Shown here piece by piece: positions 29,754 through 40,731 of a stretch of 64,000 bases of DNA (the stretch's first letter is position 1; the number at the start of each line of letters is the position of its first letter). The position numbers and the translations under genes are program-made. The notes under the pieces were generated by a model, which saw nothing but the letters and a program-made list of their open reading frames with translations, was not told the origin of the DNA and made no database searches. Source of the DNA: Termitomyces sp. T153 (taxonomy: Eukaryota > Basidiomycota > Agaricomycetes > Agaricales > Lyophyllaceae); assembly GCA_018296165.2 (NCBI GenBank), contig JACKQL020000015.1, positions 186,001-250,000 of the forward strand, read 5' to 3'.

Positions 29754-32700
29754 GAACAGGTTCATGTATTCCCATCTGTTAATCAAGAGGTTTTGCATGA
29801 TCTGAGCGCAGCGAGTGTGAGGAAAGGGCGGCGTAGAACGGGACGAGTGGCAGTGATCCATGCGCGAACACTGCAGTCTGATCACATGGCGTTAGAGCTT
29901 CCGGTGACGTTGCGGGTGCACGGTAGAGGGGGTGTGGCGCTGGTGGATACGAGGGCGATGGTAGATTCCGGTGCGAGTTGCTGCGTGGTGAACCCCCGTT
30001 TCGTCGCGGAACAGCGGCTGACGCTGGTTAGGAAGAGCCGGCCAATGCGTCTCCGCACGATTGACAACTCGGAGGTCAAGTCTGGCCTCATTACGGACGA
30101 GGTTCATTTGCGCATGGTGATTGGGGACCACGAGGAGACGTTGGTCTTCGACATCGTGGACATCGGGGATGACAATTTGATCTTGGGTGTCAATTGGCTG
30201 CGGCGGCACAGCCCGACTATCGACTGGGTCCGGTCAACAGTGGAGTTTGCCTCGGAGTTCTGCAAGAGGTCATGCTTACCAGACGTGTGTCTTGCACCTG
30301 GAGTGCAGCGACGCCGACCTTTTGACGTGCGGGCACGCAAGGCAGCTAGGGTGGTGTCACCCCCGGCAGGTCGTGCGAAGGTGGGACTACCAGCAGAATC
30401 ATTCCACGGGCTGAAGCGGGCGCGGACTCGTTGGATGCGTTTCTGGAGGGGTCAGCGGCGAGAGGCGGTGCGGTTGGCGAGGGTGGCGATTGATGAGGCG
30501 ATTGTGTTTGGGGAAGGGGTGGCAGGGTCGAGTGACAGTGGGGCAGTGTGCTTGGAGCAGAAGTGGGACTTGGAGTCGACACAAGGGTCTGAGGGGCCGC
30601 AGTTAGTGGAGGTGCGAGGGGCGGCGGGGCGGAGTTTTTCGCAGGTACTGGCGGAGGGGGAGACCAGGCGGAAGGGGGTGCAGGGAAAGGCGGTGGAGGA
30701 GATGGTGCTGGTGGAGTTCCACGAGTTTCTCGACGTTTTTGACAAGGCCAAGTCGGAGCGGTTGCCGGCGCATACGAAGTACGACCTTGGCATCGAACTC
30801 GTGGATGGGGCTGAGGTGCCGCTGCCAGGACGGCTCTATCAGCTGGCGCCAGCAGAGCTGAAGGCCTTGCGAGAGTTCATTGACGAGAACCTTGCAAAGG
30901 GCCATATCAGGCAGTCCAGCGCACCATGTGGCGCCCCTGTCTTCTTTGTCAAGAAGAAGGATGGGGCGCTGCGCCTGGTGGTGGACTTTTGGGCGATGAA
31001 TGCCGTGACCAAGCCAGACGTGTACCCGATTCTGCTGACAAATGAACTCTTGGATCAACTGAAGGCAGCGAAGGTGTTTACTACGTTGGATATGCAGTGG
31101 GGCTACTACAATGTGCGGGTGCGTGAGGGGGATGAGTGGAAGACCTCTTTTCGTACGAGGTATGGCCAGTTTGAGTTCTTGGTAATGCAGTTTGGCTTGC
31201 GTAACGCGCCGGCAGCATTTCAGCGCATGGTCAACGAGTTGTTCCACGACCTGGTCGACGTCTACATGGTTCTGTATTTGGACGACATTATCATCTTTTC
31301 TGAAGACCCAGCCTTGCATGATGCCCATGTGCGAGAGGTTCTGCAGCGTTTACGACGTGCTGATCTGTTCTTGAAGCCAGAGAAGTGTCGGTTCAGGACA
31401 GCGGAGGTCGACTACCTGGGCTTAAAGATTTCTCCTGGAAAGGTCGGTATGGATCCGGTAAAGGTCAGCGGCGTTACGGATTGGCCTACGCCTCAAAATG
31501 TTCGGCACGTCAATCAGTTCTTAGGTTTCTGCAATTTCTATCGGCATTTTGTGGAGGATTACGTGGTGTTGGCAAGGCCATTGGAGGACCTGAAGCAGAA
31601 GGATCGTGCGTGGAGGTGGGGGGTGGCGGAGCAGCAGGCGTTTGAGGGGCTAAAGGCGGCATTTGTGCAGGCACCAGTGCTTATGATGCCGGACACGGAC
31701 GCGCAATTTCGTGTGGAAACGGATGCGTCGGACTTTGCGGTGGGGGCGGTGTTGTCGCAGAAGTCGAAGGATGGTGATTGGAGGCTGGTGGCATTTTTCT
31801 CGAAGGTGATGCAACTGGCAGAACGGAATTATGACGTACATGACAAGGAACTGCTCTCAGTCGTACGGGCTTTCGAGGTGTGGTGTCCATACCTGGAAGG
31901 TAGCGCGTTTTCAGTCGAAGTCTTCTTGGATCATCGGAACCTCGAGTACTTCATGACGGCGAGGGACCTGACACAACACCAGGCGAGGTGGAGCCTGTTC
32001 TTGAATCGTTTTGCCTTTGTGATCCAGCACAGGCCAGGTCGTTTGAGCGCGGGGCCTGATGGTTTGTCTCGGCGACCTGATCATGAGGTGCCAGCGGAGG
32101 CTTGCAATAATGTTCAGCAGACACTCTTGTCAGAGGAACGGGTGGCAAAGAGGGGGGTGGTGGTGAAACTGCGCTGTTGTGGGTACTCAGAGGTGGTGGC
32201 GAGGGTGGCGGCGACGCAGGAGATACTGGCAGATGGCAGCATCATGAACCTGATCAGGACGGCGACACCACGGGACCCAAGGCTGGCACCAGTTTTGCAA
32301 CTGGAGGACACCCCTGCGCTGGTGAGGTTGCGCTTGCGGGAGTTCACGGCAGAAGGGGGATTGGTGCGATTCCGCAACCTTGTGTACGTTCTGGATGACA
32401 AGAATATCAAGAGGCATATCCTGCAACTATACCACGATTCAATTCCAGCTGGCCACCCTGGGCGCGCGAACACGTTGGCCCTAGTGGCACAAAACTATTA
32501 TTGGCCCCAGATGTCCGAGTTTGTGCGCCGCTACATGGATGGGTGTGAAGTTTGTCAGCGCATCAAGCCGAGACGTCAGAGACCTCACGGACCACTGCAA
32601 CCACTTGAGGTGCTGGACGGACCCTGGCAGCACATCTCGACGGATTACGTGGGCCCGCTGCCGACTTCCCGTGGTTTTGACATGGTTCAGGTGGTCGTGG

Positions 32701-33713
32701 ACAAGGCGACAAAGCGCGCGCATTTCTTGGGAGCGTGCTCCATGGACGATGCAGCGACAATGTGCGATAGTTTCATGGAGCATGTGTGGTGCTTACATGG
32801 CACCCCAAAGAAGATAGTCTCAGATCGTGGTCCACAGTTTGTGGCACGGTACGTGAAGCGGATGTGGGAGCACCTGGGCATCAAGCCAGCGCTGTCAACA
32901 GCGCATCACCCCCAATCCGACGGGCAGACGGAGCGCATAAATCAGGAGCTCGAGGTCTACTTGCATGCCTTCGTTGACTACTATCAGGATGATTGGATGA
33001 ACTGGTTGCCGTTTGCGGAATTTGCTTACAACAACAGGGTTAGCTCAGTGACGGGAATGTCTCCTTTCTACGCAGAGTACGCGTACAACCCTACGTTTTC
33101 CATTGATCCAGTGAATTCACAGATGGTGCCCAAGGCGGATGAGCGGTTGGAGAGGATTCGGGAAGTGCAGCAGGAGCTGAGGGGGCTGTTAGAGTTGGCG
33201 GCGGTGAGGATGAAGCGTTTTTATGACGCGTGGGTGGATGAGGCCCCAGATTTTGTTGCGGGCGATCGTGTGTTTCTGGAACGTGCTGACTTGCGCTCCG
33301 ACAGGCCAAACCACAAGCTGGACTTCAAGAGGTTTGGCCCCTTCAGGGTTGCTCAGAAGATTTCAGACACGGCTTACTGATTGCACTTGCCTGATGGGTG
33401 GTCGATTCACGACGTGTTCCATGTATCGTGTCTGATTCCCGCGCAAGAGGATACCATTTTGGGCCGGAAGCAAATTCCTCCGCCGCCTGTGCAGATGGAG
33501 ACGGGAGAGGAGGTGGAGATAGAGAGAATCTTGTGAGAGCGCAGAACCAGAGGGGGAGTGGCCGAGTTTTTAGTCCGGTGGAAGGGGTATGACGACAGCA
33601 AGGACGAGTGGCTCAAGGAATACGATATGCCTCATGCGCTGGAGGCCATTCAGGAGTTTAGGGCGAATGAGCAGGCGCACGGCAAGGGCAGGCGTAGGAA
33701 GAAGAAGGCCTAG
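29715..33713 (+). pseudogene. pol: Chromovirus Pol: protease, RT, RNase H, integrase, chromodomain
   Basis: The frame is -1 relative to gag. Aspartic protease: VDSGAS (about 29961). Reverse transcriptase: FFVKKKDG, TTLDMQWGYYN, and the YLDDIIIF catalytic box at 31275. RNase H: ETDASDFAVGAVL (about 31720). Integrase: zinc-binding HPGR...CEVCQR (about 32455-32570), then DYVGPLP (32643), SDRGPQF (32821) and DGQTERIN (about 32920) with the D,D,E residues. A chromodomain follows: EFLVRWKGYDDSKDEWL (about 33564-33614). TGA stops at 33378-33380 and 33534-33536 interrupt one otherwise open frame ending at 33713. VVDFWAMN has Trp where Arg is normal (CGG to TGG). The upstream frame is complete through the integrase core. 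Confidence 0.9.
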
Positions 33714-33754
33714 AGTTGGCGTGGTTCTTTTTTTTTACTTCCCTCTACCTTACA

Positions 33755-33767
33755 AGCGGGGGGCGAG
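33755..33767 (+). promoter_or_regulatory. Polypurine tract of the chromovirus
   Basis: AGCGGGGGGCGAG lies immediately before the 3' LTR, the expected position of the plus-strand primer. Confidence 0.7.
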
Positions 33768-33951
33768 TGTCACGATACACGTGACCACGAACCCTTCACA
33801 GTAGCCGTAGTCTTACTATACTCTTTATCTTAGTCCATTACGTTCTTAGGTATGTCGTTATCTCGCTAGATGCGGTGTTAACTACATAATATTATTACGT
33901 TCTTAGTGCTATCGACGCGTTGCGTTGCGAACCGCCTGTCTTAGCCTTACA
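33768..33951 (+). repeat. 3' LTR of the chromovirus
   Basis: 184 bp, 178 identical to the 5' LTR. It retains CG at five positions where the 5' LTR has CA, and has TG at one position where the 5' LTR has CG. Confidence 0.95.
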
Positions 33952-36900
33952 CAATGTTATTAGGAGTCTGATCCAATCTCATGTTTTGAACCAAGTAGTG
34001 GACTTGAATCTGATCCCAAAGTCTTCCCCTTTTGAGTGAAGCAGCAATCATCTGCTGCCTGAGTCCTCATTGGATAACTGGGAGAGTTTGCCTAAAATCT
34101 CCTCCAAACACCACAGTCACTCCACCAAAAGGAACATCCTTCTCCAGGATGTCTCTGAACCCTCGATCCACAGAGTCAATGGCATTTTTGTGTTGCATTG
34201 GGACTTCATCCCAGATGACAACTTTGGTCTGGAGTAAGAGTTGAGACAACTGAGTTCCTCTTTTGATATTGGCAATGGATGTATCCAGAGCAGGAATGGG
34301 GATTTTGAACCTTGAATGTGCAGTTCTACCACCCTCCAGCAATAAGGCAGCAATCCCAGATGATGCTACACATAATGCCACATCTCCATTGGACCAAACA
34401 GCAGAAGCCAAAGTGTTGCAGACAAATGTTTTGCCACATCCACCTGCATTGTGAATGAATATCATCTTGCCCAAGTTGTTGTCCACAGAGTCCATAACTT
34501 CATTGAAGGCCCCCAGTTGTTCACCATTAAACCTGGCCTTGTTTTCATCCACCCTTCTCTTCAACTCTTCAAGATCATAATCTGTTTCTTCTTGCAAAAG
34601 CCTATTTCCTGAAATCATTGAATCAGTATCAATGTCAACTCTTTATACAATGTCCAACTTGCCTGGAATCACATTCCAAACTTGTTGGGGTTCTGGCATC
34701 TTGGGAAAGTCTTGAAGAGTCTTGCCAAAATTCTTCAGATTGTTATTGATCAGATGAAGGCCATAGTCATAGACATCTTCATCAGTAAAGACTCTGTCCC
34801 TGTACTGCCTGATATTCTCCAATCTGTGTTGAAGATCATCACAAATGGAGTGCTTGAATTCATCCCATAGAGCCTCTGGAGTAGTAGGAGCACAGTGGAA
34901 TAGGATAGTGCAAAAGAGCTGTCTGAGAGCTGATCCTGATTGGATTGGAGCAGCTTCAGCAAGACATTGCCTCCATTCTGCATCATCTTCTAGAAGACCA
35001 AGAGCCTTGCATGCCTCCTTGTAAGTAGGATAAGTGTGGCCATTGACTGTCCTGAGATCAGCCCATGATGTTGCATTGGTCACAACTGTCAGGAGCATCC
35101 CAAGGTAGAACCTTTCTCCCTATTGAGGTGAAGCAAAGTACATCCTCCCAATAGCTGTTCCTCTCTGCCTCTCCTTCCAGGTCCTTTTGGAAGCTTCATA
35201 GACAAACTTGGTTGGAAAGCTCTGATAAGTGGTGTTGTTATTAGGGAATCTGGCATTGGCTTCAAACCAAGCAGTGAGTGCAGTCTTGTTTGCATTAGGC
35301 CTAGCAGCTACCATCTCCAAAGGTTCATTATCCTGAAAGTAGACTTCATGTTGGCCCTCCAAATGCACAGGTAATCAATATACAGGGGGATGTTCTCCAT
35401 GCATGTTGAATTCAAAGATGTGCCAGCAAGCCTCAGGTGCAGAGATGTATCTGGCATCCAAGTGTTCCTTGATTTCATCCCTCTGGTCCATCTGCTCTCC
35501 AGCAATCTCCAAAGTTGTCCTATCATGGCCTTTGTAGATGTACTTGTGAATGTACTTGATGGCTTCCACTGAAGCACAGACCTCCACATTGATGTGACAT
35601 TTGTACTTGGCTGAGAGATAAGGGTTGTATGGAACAACATCTCGATTGTCATAACGATGACCATTCTTTTCAAAGAAGCAGCCATTGTCAGGCCTGGCAT
35701 ATTGAGGATAGCCATTATCTCCATACTGAGTAGCCTCTTGGAATTCCTTCAGGTATTTCTTGGAACATTTGCCATCTACCATGCATTTAGCATTGGGTTT
35801 GGCAGCTCCACATGGACCATGGACCATGTTGGCAGTAACAACCTGACCACAAAGATAAATAACTGAATTCAGGATTCAAACAAAGCCAATACCTGATACA
35901 ATTGAGGCTGAGTGACTGGATCTGGAATCTGAGCAGAGACAATGGAATCCACATCAGGTGCATCCTTGATCCTGTGATGGTGATGGAAAAAGATCAAGAT
36001 GTGCATATGTGGAAGTCCTCTCTTTTGGAATTCAATGGTATGAACATAAGCCACACAGCTGCCAAAGAGACCTTCCTTGATCTCCTTTACCACAGCATTT
36101 TTCTTGAGTTCAAAAACTCTGGCAACAATATCAGGTCGATCAGCAGCTGTTTGCCTTTTTCCATTGACTGCAGGTTCCTTCAAGAGAGCTTCTTCAATTT
36201 TTGACCACTTTGGATTGGCAGTCATAGTCAAGAAGAGGTCAGGTTTTCCAAAATTCCTGCAGATAGCCATAGAGTCCTGGAATAATTGCTGCATCTGTTG
36301 ATCACTTCCAGTATAGGAGGATGGGAGGATAACATGTTGGCTTTGTGGGGTGACTTGTTCATCTCCAGCAGCAGCATCCACTACTCTCTGATAAACTTCA
36401 GCTCTGATCTTCTTCTGATTGTGTCAAATCCAATTCAACTTGTTTTGTTCAGTGGAAGCCCATGCATCTACAACATATTGTTGAAATAGCCTCCCACTCC
36501 AGAGTAATGGTGCATTGAATTCCAAAGTCCTTTGCTGCAGCCTGTATGCATAATATGCTGTTTGGGTGACCTTTGCTGATCTTTGTTGATTCTGTGGTCC
36601 AAAATGAGAGTGAATGTTGGTGTGAAATCCAGGCTGTCCAGTGGGAAAGATGATGGTATAATGCAATGGAGTGTAATATGGGTGCAAGTGACTGATCTGC
36701 TTCAATTGACCTCCATGCAAGTGCAAGACTATATCACAATCATTTGATTGCTCTTCTGAGCCATCTCCTGGAATTACAGCTGCAACTCCCTCCTGTTCAT
36801 TAGGGTCATTATAGCATCGAGGATCTCCAAAATCAGCTGTAAGCTTGACAGAAAGCCTTTGTGGTTGGCCTTCTGGAACTTCTCCCATGATCTGCCTGGC

Positions 36901-38781
36901 CTGCTTGTATAAGCCAATGAAGGGATTGACTCTAGCAAGCATATCCTGCAAAGAGGCCATTATCTGAGGATCAAGCCTGGGATTGTTCTGTTGACAAAAA
37001 GCCAATTGCTGATTGTGATCATAAAAGTAGAGCTGTGCATATACAGGCAGATTGCCTTCAATAGGAAGCAAGGCACCTGTCAAATGATGTAGTTCTCCAT
37101 TGATCCTAAAGCTGTATGGTCCAGGTGCATTGGTAATAGCATGGTCAATTTTGACTCCCAAAGATGTGAATGCAAAGGCTGCATTGTATTGATGGATTGA
37201 TGTTTTAAAGGTGTTAGAGAGAGGATGATGCCCATGGAGCAGGTTCAGTAAATCTGCTGGAGCATCTCAAAGCCTGGGCAAATTTACTTGGCCTTGTAAG
37301 CAGCACATGCCAAACTTTGGGCTGTTTCTAGTAGACTTGGTGAGCTTTTCAGCATCAAAATGTAAAGCTTGGCAGTGTGGACATATAACAGTCATAGGAC
37401 CAAGATAGTGTGGAGGGTATTCAACCAAGTAAGGTTGTCTTCCTCTTGGAACAGGCTGAATAGGACCAAGCTGTGGTGGAATAGGAAGTCCAAGGGGAGG
37501 CTCTGGTTCTTCTGCTGGTATATTTTCAGCAGGATTTTCTGGTTGTGGTGGATCATTGGGTAGGGCAGGGTCCAAGTCTTCTGCAGGTCTCTGTTGAGCA
37601 GGATCAACATATTCCAAGCCATCATCAGAAGACATGTCATCCTGAGGACCCAATGGATCATCAAGGGGAGAATCCAATTGCTCTGCTAGTTGATGTTGAG
37701 CAGGATCAACATATTCCAAGTCATCTTCAGAAGGTATATCATTCTGAGGACCCAAATCATTGAAATCCTCTTCCAGATCAGCTTCATGTTGCTGTTCCCA
37801 ACCTTGAAAGATTCTTTGAGCCATAGCTGCATTCAAAGGCCTATGTTCAGGATTCAGATCAATATGCTATTGAACTTTGTTAATTAAAGTAGCATCTTGA
37901 AGTAGTCTTGAACTGACCTCTGCTCTGAATAGCTCTTCTTCCTGTCTTGCTCTTTCCTGTCTTTCCTGGCTCAAAATAGCTAATGCCTGCTGCCTGTCCT
38001 GCTCTTGTCTCAGCCTTTGTTGCTCTTCTAATACAGCCAATGCTTGTTCATGTCTGATCTGGTAGTTTTCCATCTCCTGAGCAACATTAGGAGCAGGGGA
38101 AGGTGGAGCAGGTCTGATTCTTCTAAGTGCAGGAGCAGGTAGAAGAGGCACCATTCTGAGTATAGGATGCTGTAAAGGAGCATTCCATCCTTCAGGCAAA
38201 ATAGTTTGAGGAATGATCACTGTAGGTTGAGCAATAGTGGGCTGATTGAGCCTATTGTCCCTTCCATGTACAACAGATAGAGATGGCATCATGATGGGCA
38301 TAGAATTCTCCATAGGAACTTTTCTCACTCTTCTAAGTGGAGGAGCAGGTGGAGGAGGCACCATTCTAGGAATGAGATTCTGTAAAGGAGCATCCCATCC
38401 TTCAGGCAAAACAGTTTCAGTGATCACTATGGAAAATGGATCAGCAGCAGCAACTGGCTGCCTAATAGGTCTTCCTGAAGAGCTAGAAGTGGTGGCTATA
38501 GCTTGGTGATTAAGCCTCAAACCCTCAGATCCCATACCTCCAGATCCCATAGATTGATTAATACCCCCAGTTCCCATACCCCCAGGCCCAAATTGAAGTG
38601 GTGGAACAACCACAGTATTGATCTGTTCCAAAGATCTATTGTTTCTATTTGCTCGACGATTATCAGAATCTGTCATTTGTAACTGTTCAAGTCTCCTTTG
38701 ATTCCTAGCTTGTTGCCTTTGGCTTTCAGGAGTAGTAGGTGGTTGCCTATAACATCCATTGTTAAGCAATTTAACAGTCAA
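33952..38781 (-). pseudogene. Helitron Rep/helicase, N-terminal to central part
   Basis: One long minus frame with a single 50-bp intron (35892-35843; Gln codon CAG|GTATTG ... GTCAG|GTTGTT). In order: a Gln/Pro-rich N-terminus with RQPPTTPES (38750); two acidic repeats ending LEYVDPAQ (about 37710 and 37610); a zinc finger starting CPHCQALHF (about 37380); the Rep domain with KRGLPHMHILIFFHHHH (HUH-type, about 36030); KYIHKYIYKGHDR (Rep catalytic Tyr region, about 35540); and a Pif1-like helicase with NAGGCGKTF (Walker A, about 34450) and VVIWDEVPM (Walker B, about 34215). Stops at 37867, 37267, 36424, 35375, 35120, 34643 and 34067 are all TGA, TAG or TAA at sites where CGA, CAG or CAA is expected. 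No frameshift is needed. Confidence 0.85.
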
Positions 38782-39256
38782 AAACCATTAAAATTGACTT
38801 GCATGATGAGATATTTGATGTATCAATAGCTCAATGTGGTTAAGGAGTTACTAATAAGCTTGTTAGTCAACATCAATCAATCAATAGATGTGACAAAACA
38901 TACTTTGTCATGTGGCCTCCTTTCCACAACTTCGGAAATGCCCATTGTTTGGTCATGTTGTGTCAAAAAATGTGCAAGGCGTGAAAAACAGTGTCCACTA
39001 AATTGTGTTTGGCCTGTTTCACATGTGCAGGCTATTTGGCATGTTTCACACATAGTCAAAAGATAGTATATATTCAGTAAAGTTGTATACTATAATTTTT
39101 TTTGGAAAAAATCTGTTCCAAGTGCGAAAAACAGCCAAGCTGCCCAAAAAGGAAGGTTCTTGGTCAGCAGCTGACAAATTTTAGTCAGCACAATCCAAAG
39201 TCGTTGCATATATTGAGCGCACAGCCACTTTCCCAGGAGTCATCCCATATATTATA
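38782..39256. other. Non-coding spacer between Helitron copies
   Basis: A/T-rich sequence that should contain the Helitron 5' end and promoter. An upstream exon is possible because the frame at 38760 starts at an acceptor-like TATAG|GCAACC. No terminus could be fixed. Confidence 0.3.
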
Positions 39257-40263
39257 AATTGGTCACGTCTGTCAGGAGCATCCTAAGTTAGAACCTTTCT
39301 CCCTGTTTAGGTGAAGCAAAGTACATCCTTCCAATAGCTGTTCCTCTTTGCCTCTCTTTCCAAGTCCTTTTGGAATCTTCATAGACAAACTTGGTTGGAA
39401 AGCTCTGATAAGTGGTGTTGTTGTTAGTGAATCTGGCATTGGCTTCAAACCAAGCAGTGAGTGCAGTCTTGTTTGCATTAGGCCTAGCAGCTACCATCTC
39501 CAAAGGCTCATTATCCTGAAAGTAGACTTCATATTGGCCCTCCAAATGCATAGGTAATCAGTATACAGGGGATGTTCTCCATGCATGTTGAATTCAAAGA
39601 TGTGCCAGTAAGCCTCAGGTGCAGGGATGTATGGGGCATCCAAGTGTTCCTTGATTTCATCCCTCTGCTCTCCAGCAAACTCCAAATTTATCCTATCATG
39701 GCCTTTGTAGATGTACTTGTGAATATACTTGATGGCTTCCAGTGAAGCACGGACCTCCACATTGATGTGACATTTGTACTTAGCTGAGAGATAAGGATTG
39801 TGTGAGACAACATCATGATTGTCATAATGATGACCATGCTTTTCAAAGAGGCACCCATTATCAGGTCTGGCATATTGAGGATAACCATTTTCTCCATACT
39901 GAGGCACTTCCTGAAATTCCTTTGGGTATCTTTTAGAACATTTGCCATCTACCATGCATTTAGCATTGGGTTTGGCAGCTCCACATGGACCATGGACCAC
40001 ATTGGTAGTAACAACCTGACAACAAAGATAAGTAACTGAAGCTAGGATTTAAACAAAGCCAATACCTGATACAATTGAGGCCAAGCAACTGGATTTGGAA
40101 TTTGAGCAGAGATAATGGAATCCACATCAGGCATATCCTTGATCCTGTGATGCCAATGGAAAAAGATCAAGATGTGCATGTGTGAAAGTCCTCTCTTTTG
40201 TAATTCAATGGTATGAACATAAGCTACACAGCTGCCAAAGAGACCTTCCTTGATCTCCTTCAC
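39257..40263 (-). pseudogene. Second Helitron fragment (Rep region)
   Basis: About 1 kb of diverged duplicate of 35075-36090: the same MVHGPCGAAKPNAKCMVDGK (about 40000), KYIHKYIYKGHDR (about 39720) and HMHILIFFH (about 40180) motifs, and the same intron acceptor TTGTCAG. It differs by a 1-bp deletion near 39565 and a 12-bp deletion near 39670. The right end is cut exactly by the LTR at 40264. The left end ceases to match at attggtcac (39257). The rest of this Helitron copy is not in the window. Confidence 0.8.
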
Positions 40264-40718
40264 TGTAAGGGCAACCTCTGAAGGCTGTGGCTCAATCACA
40301 CAACTGGCAAAGGGAGATCCAAAGTTTATTCAGCAAAGTACAGTGTCTACAAGCTTAACTGCACACCTGGCAAAGGGAGATTCAAAGAGAACAAGTCTGA
40401 GGATCCCCAATGCCAGTGTTCAGAAAATTTACTGGAAGTCACATGACCAAGTCACATGCATTGACAGGTTGGCAGATCACATGACCAAAGCACATGCATT
40501 GACAGGTCAGCAGATCACATGATTGTATGACCAAGTTACATGCATCAACAAAGGAGCAACACTTGTCTGAATTATTGACAAAGAACCAGTGCAGCCTGAA
40601 GGCTAAAACTAGGATCAATAGATAGGAAAAAGGAATTAAATGAAGGAAAATTATAATGGGGGAAATCTGACAAGAACTGGAGGAGGAGAAGGGGAAACAA
40701 GTGGGACATCCCCTGACA
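40264..40718 (-). repeat. 3' LTR of the LTR2-family gypsy element
   Basis: 455 bp. On the minus strand it runs TGTCAGGGGATGTCCC to GTTGCCCTTACA. It contains two tandem copies of a 42-bp unit (gatcacatgaccaaagcacatgcattgacaggt-like) near 40435-40520. Confidence 0.9.
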
Positions 40719-40731
40719 TCACTCCTCCTCT
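40719..40731 (-). promoter_or_regulatory. Polypurine tract, LTR2-family element
   Basis: Minus strand AGAGGAGGAGTGA immediately precedes the 3' LTR. Confidence 0.65.

Larger units (their letters stand above)
28471..33951 (+). mobile_element. Full-length Ty3/gypsy chromovirus (Tf1/sushi-like), 5481 bp
   Basis: The LTRs are 184 bp (28471-28654 and 33768-33951). The target duplication is CAATG (28466-28470 and 33952-33956). The internal order is self-complementary primer site, gag, -1 frameshift signal, pol (PR-RT-RH-IN-chromodomain), polypurine tract. LTR identity is 178/184, so the insertion is recent. It lies within the helicase coding region of the Helitron. Gag is intact. Pol carries two in-frame TGA codons near its 3' end, so this copy is probably defective but very close to a functional element. 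Confidence 0.95.
27570..38781 (-). mobile_element. Helitron (Rep/helicase type) interrupted by a gypsy element
   Basis: A rolling-circle transposon on the minus strand. Its coding region runs from about 38781 to about 27570 and is split by the 5.48-kb LTR element at 28471-33951. Removing that insert and one copy of its CAATG duplication restores a continuous reading frame. The termini (5' TC and 3' CTRR hairpin) could not be fixed. The 5' side must lie between 38782 and 39256, where sequence resembling a second Helitron fragment begins. Confidence 0.85.

Noticed and set aside
28693..33713. Interpreting the chromovirus as an intact, active element
   Set aside because: Two in-frame TGA codons separate the chromodomain and C-terminus, and a conserved RT Arg is changed to Trp. 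It is nearly intact but probably defective.
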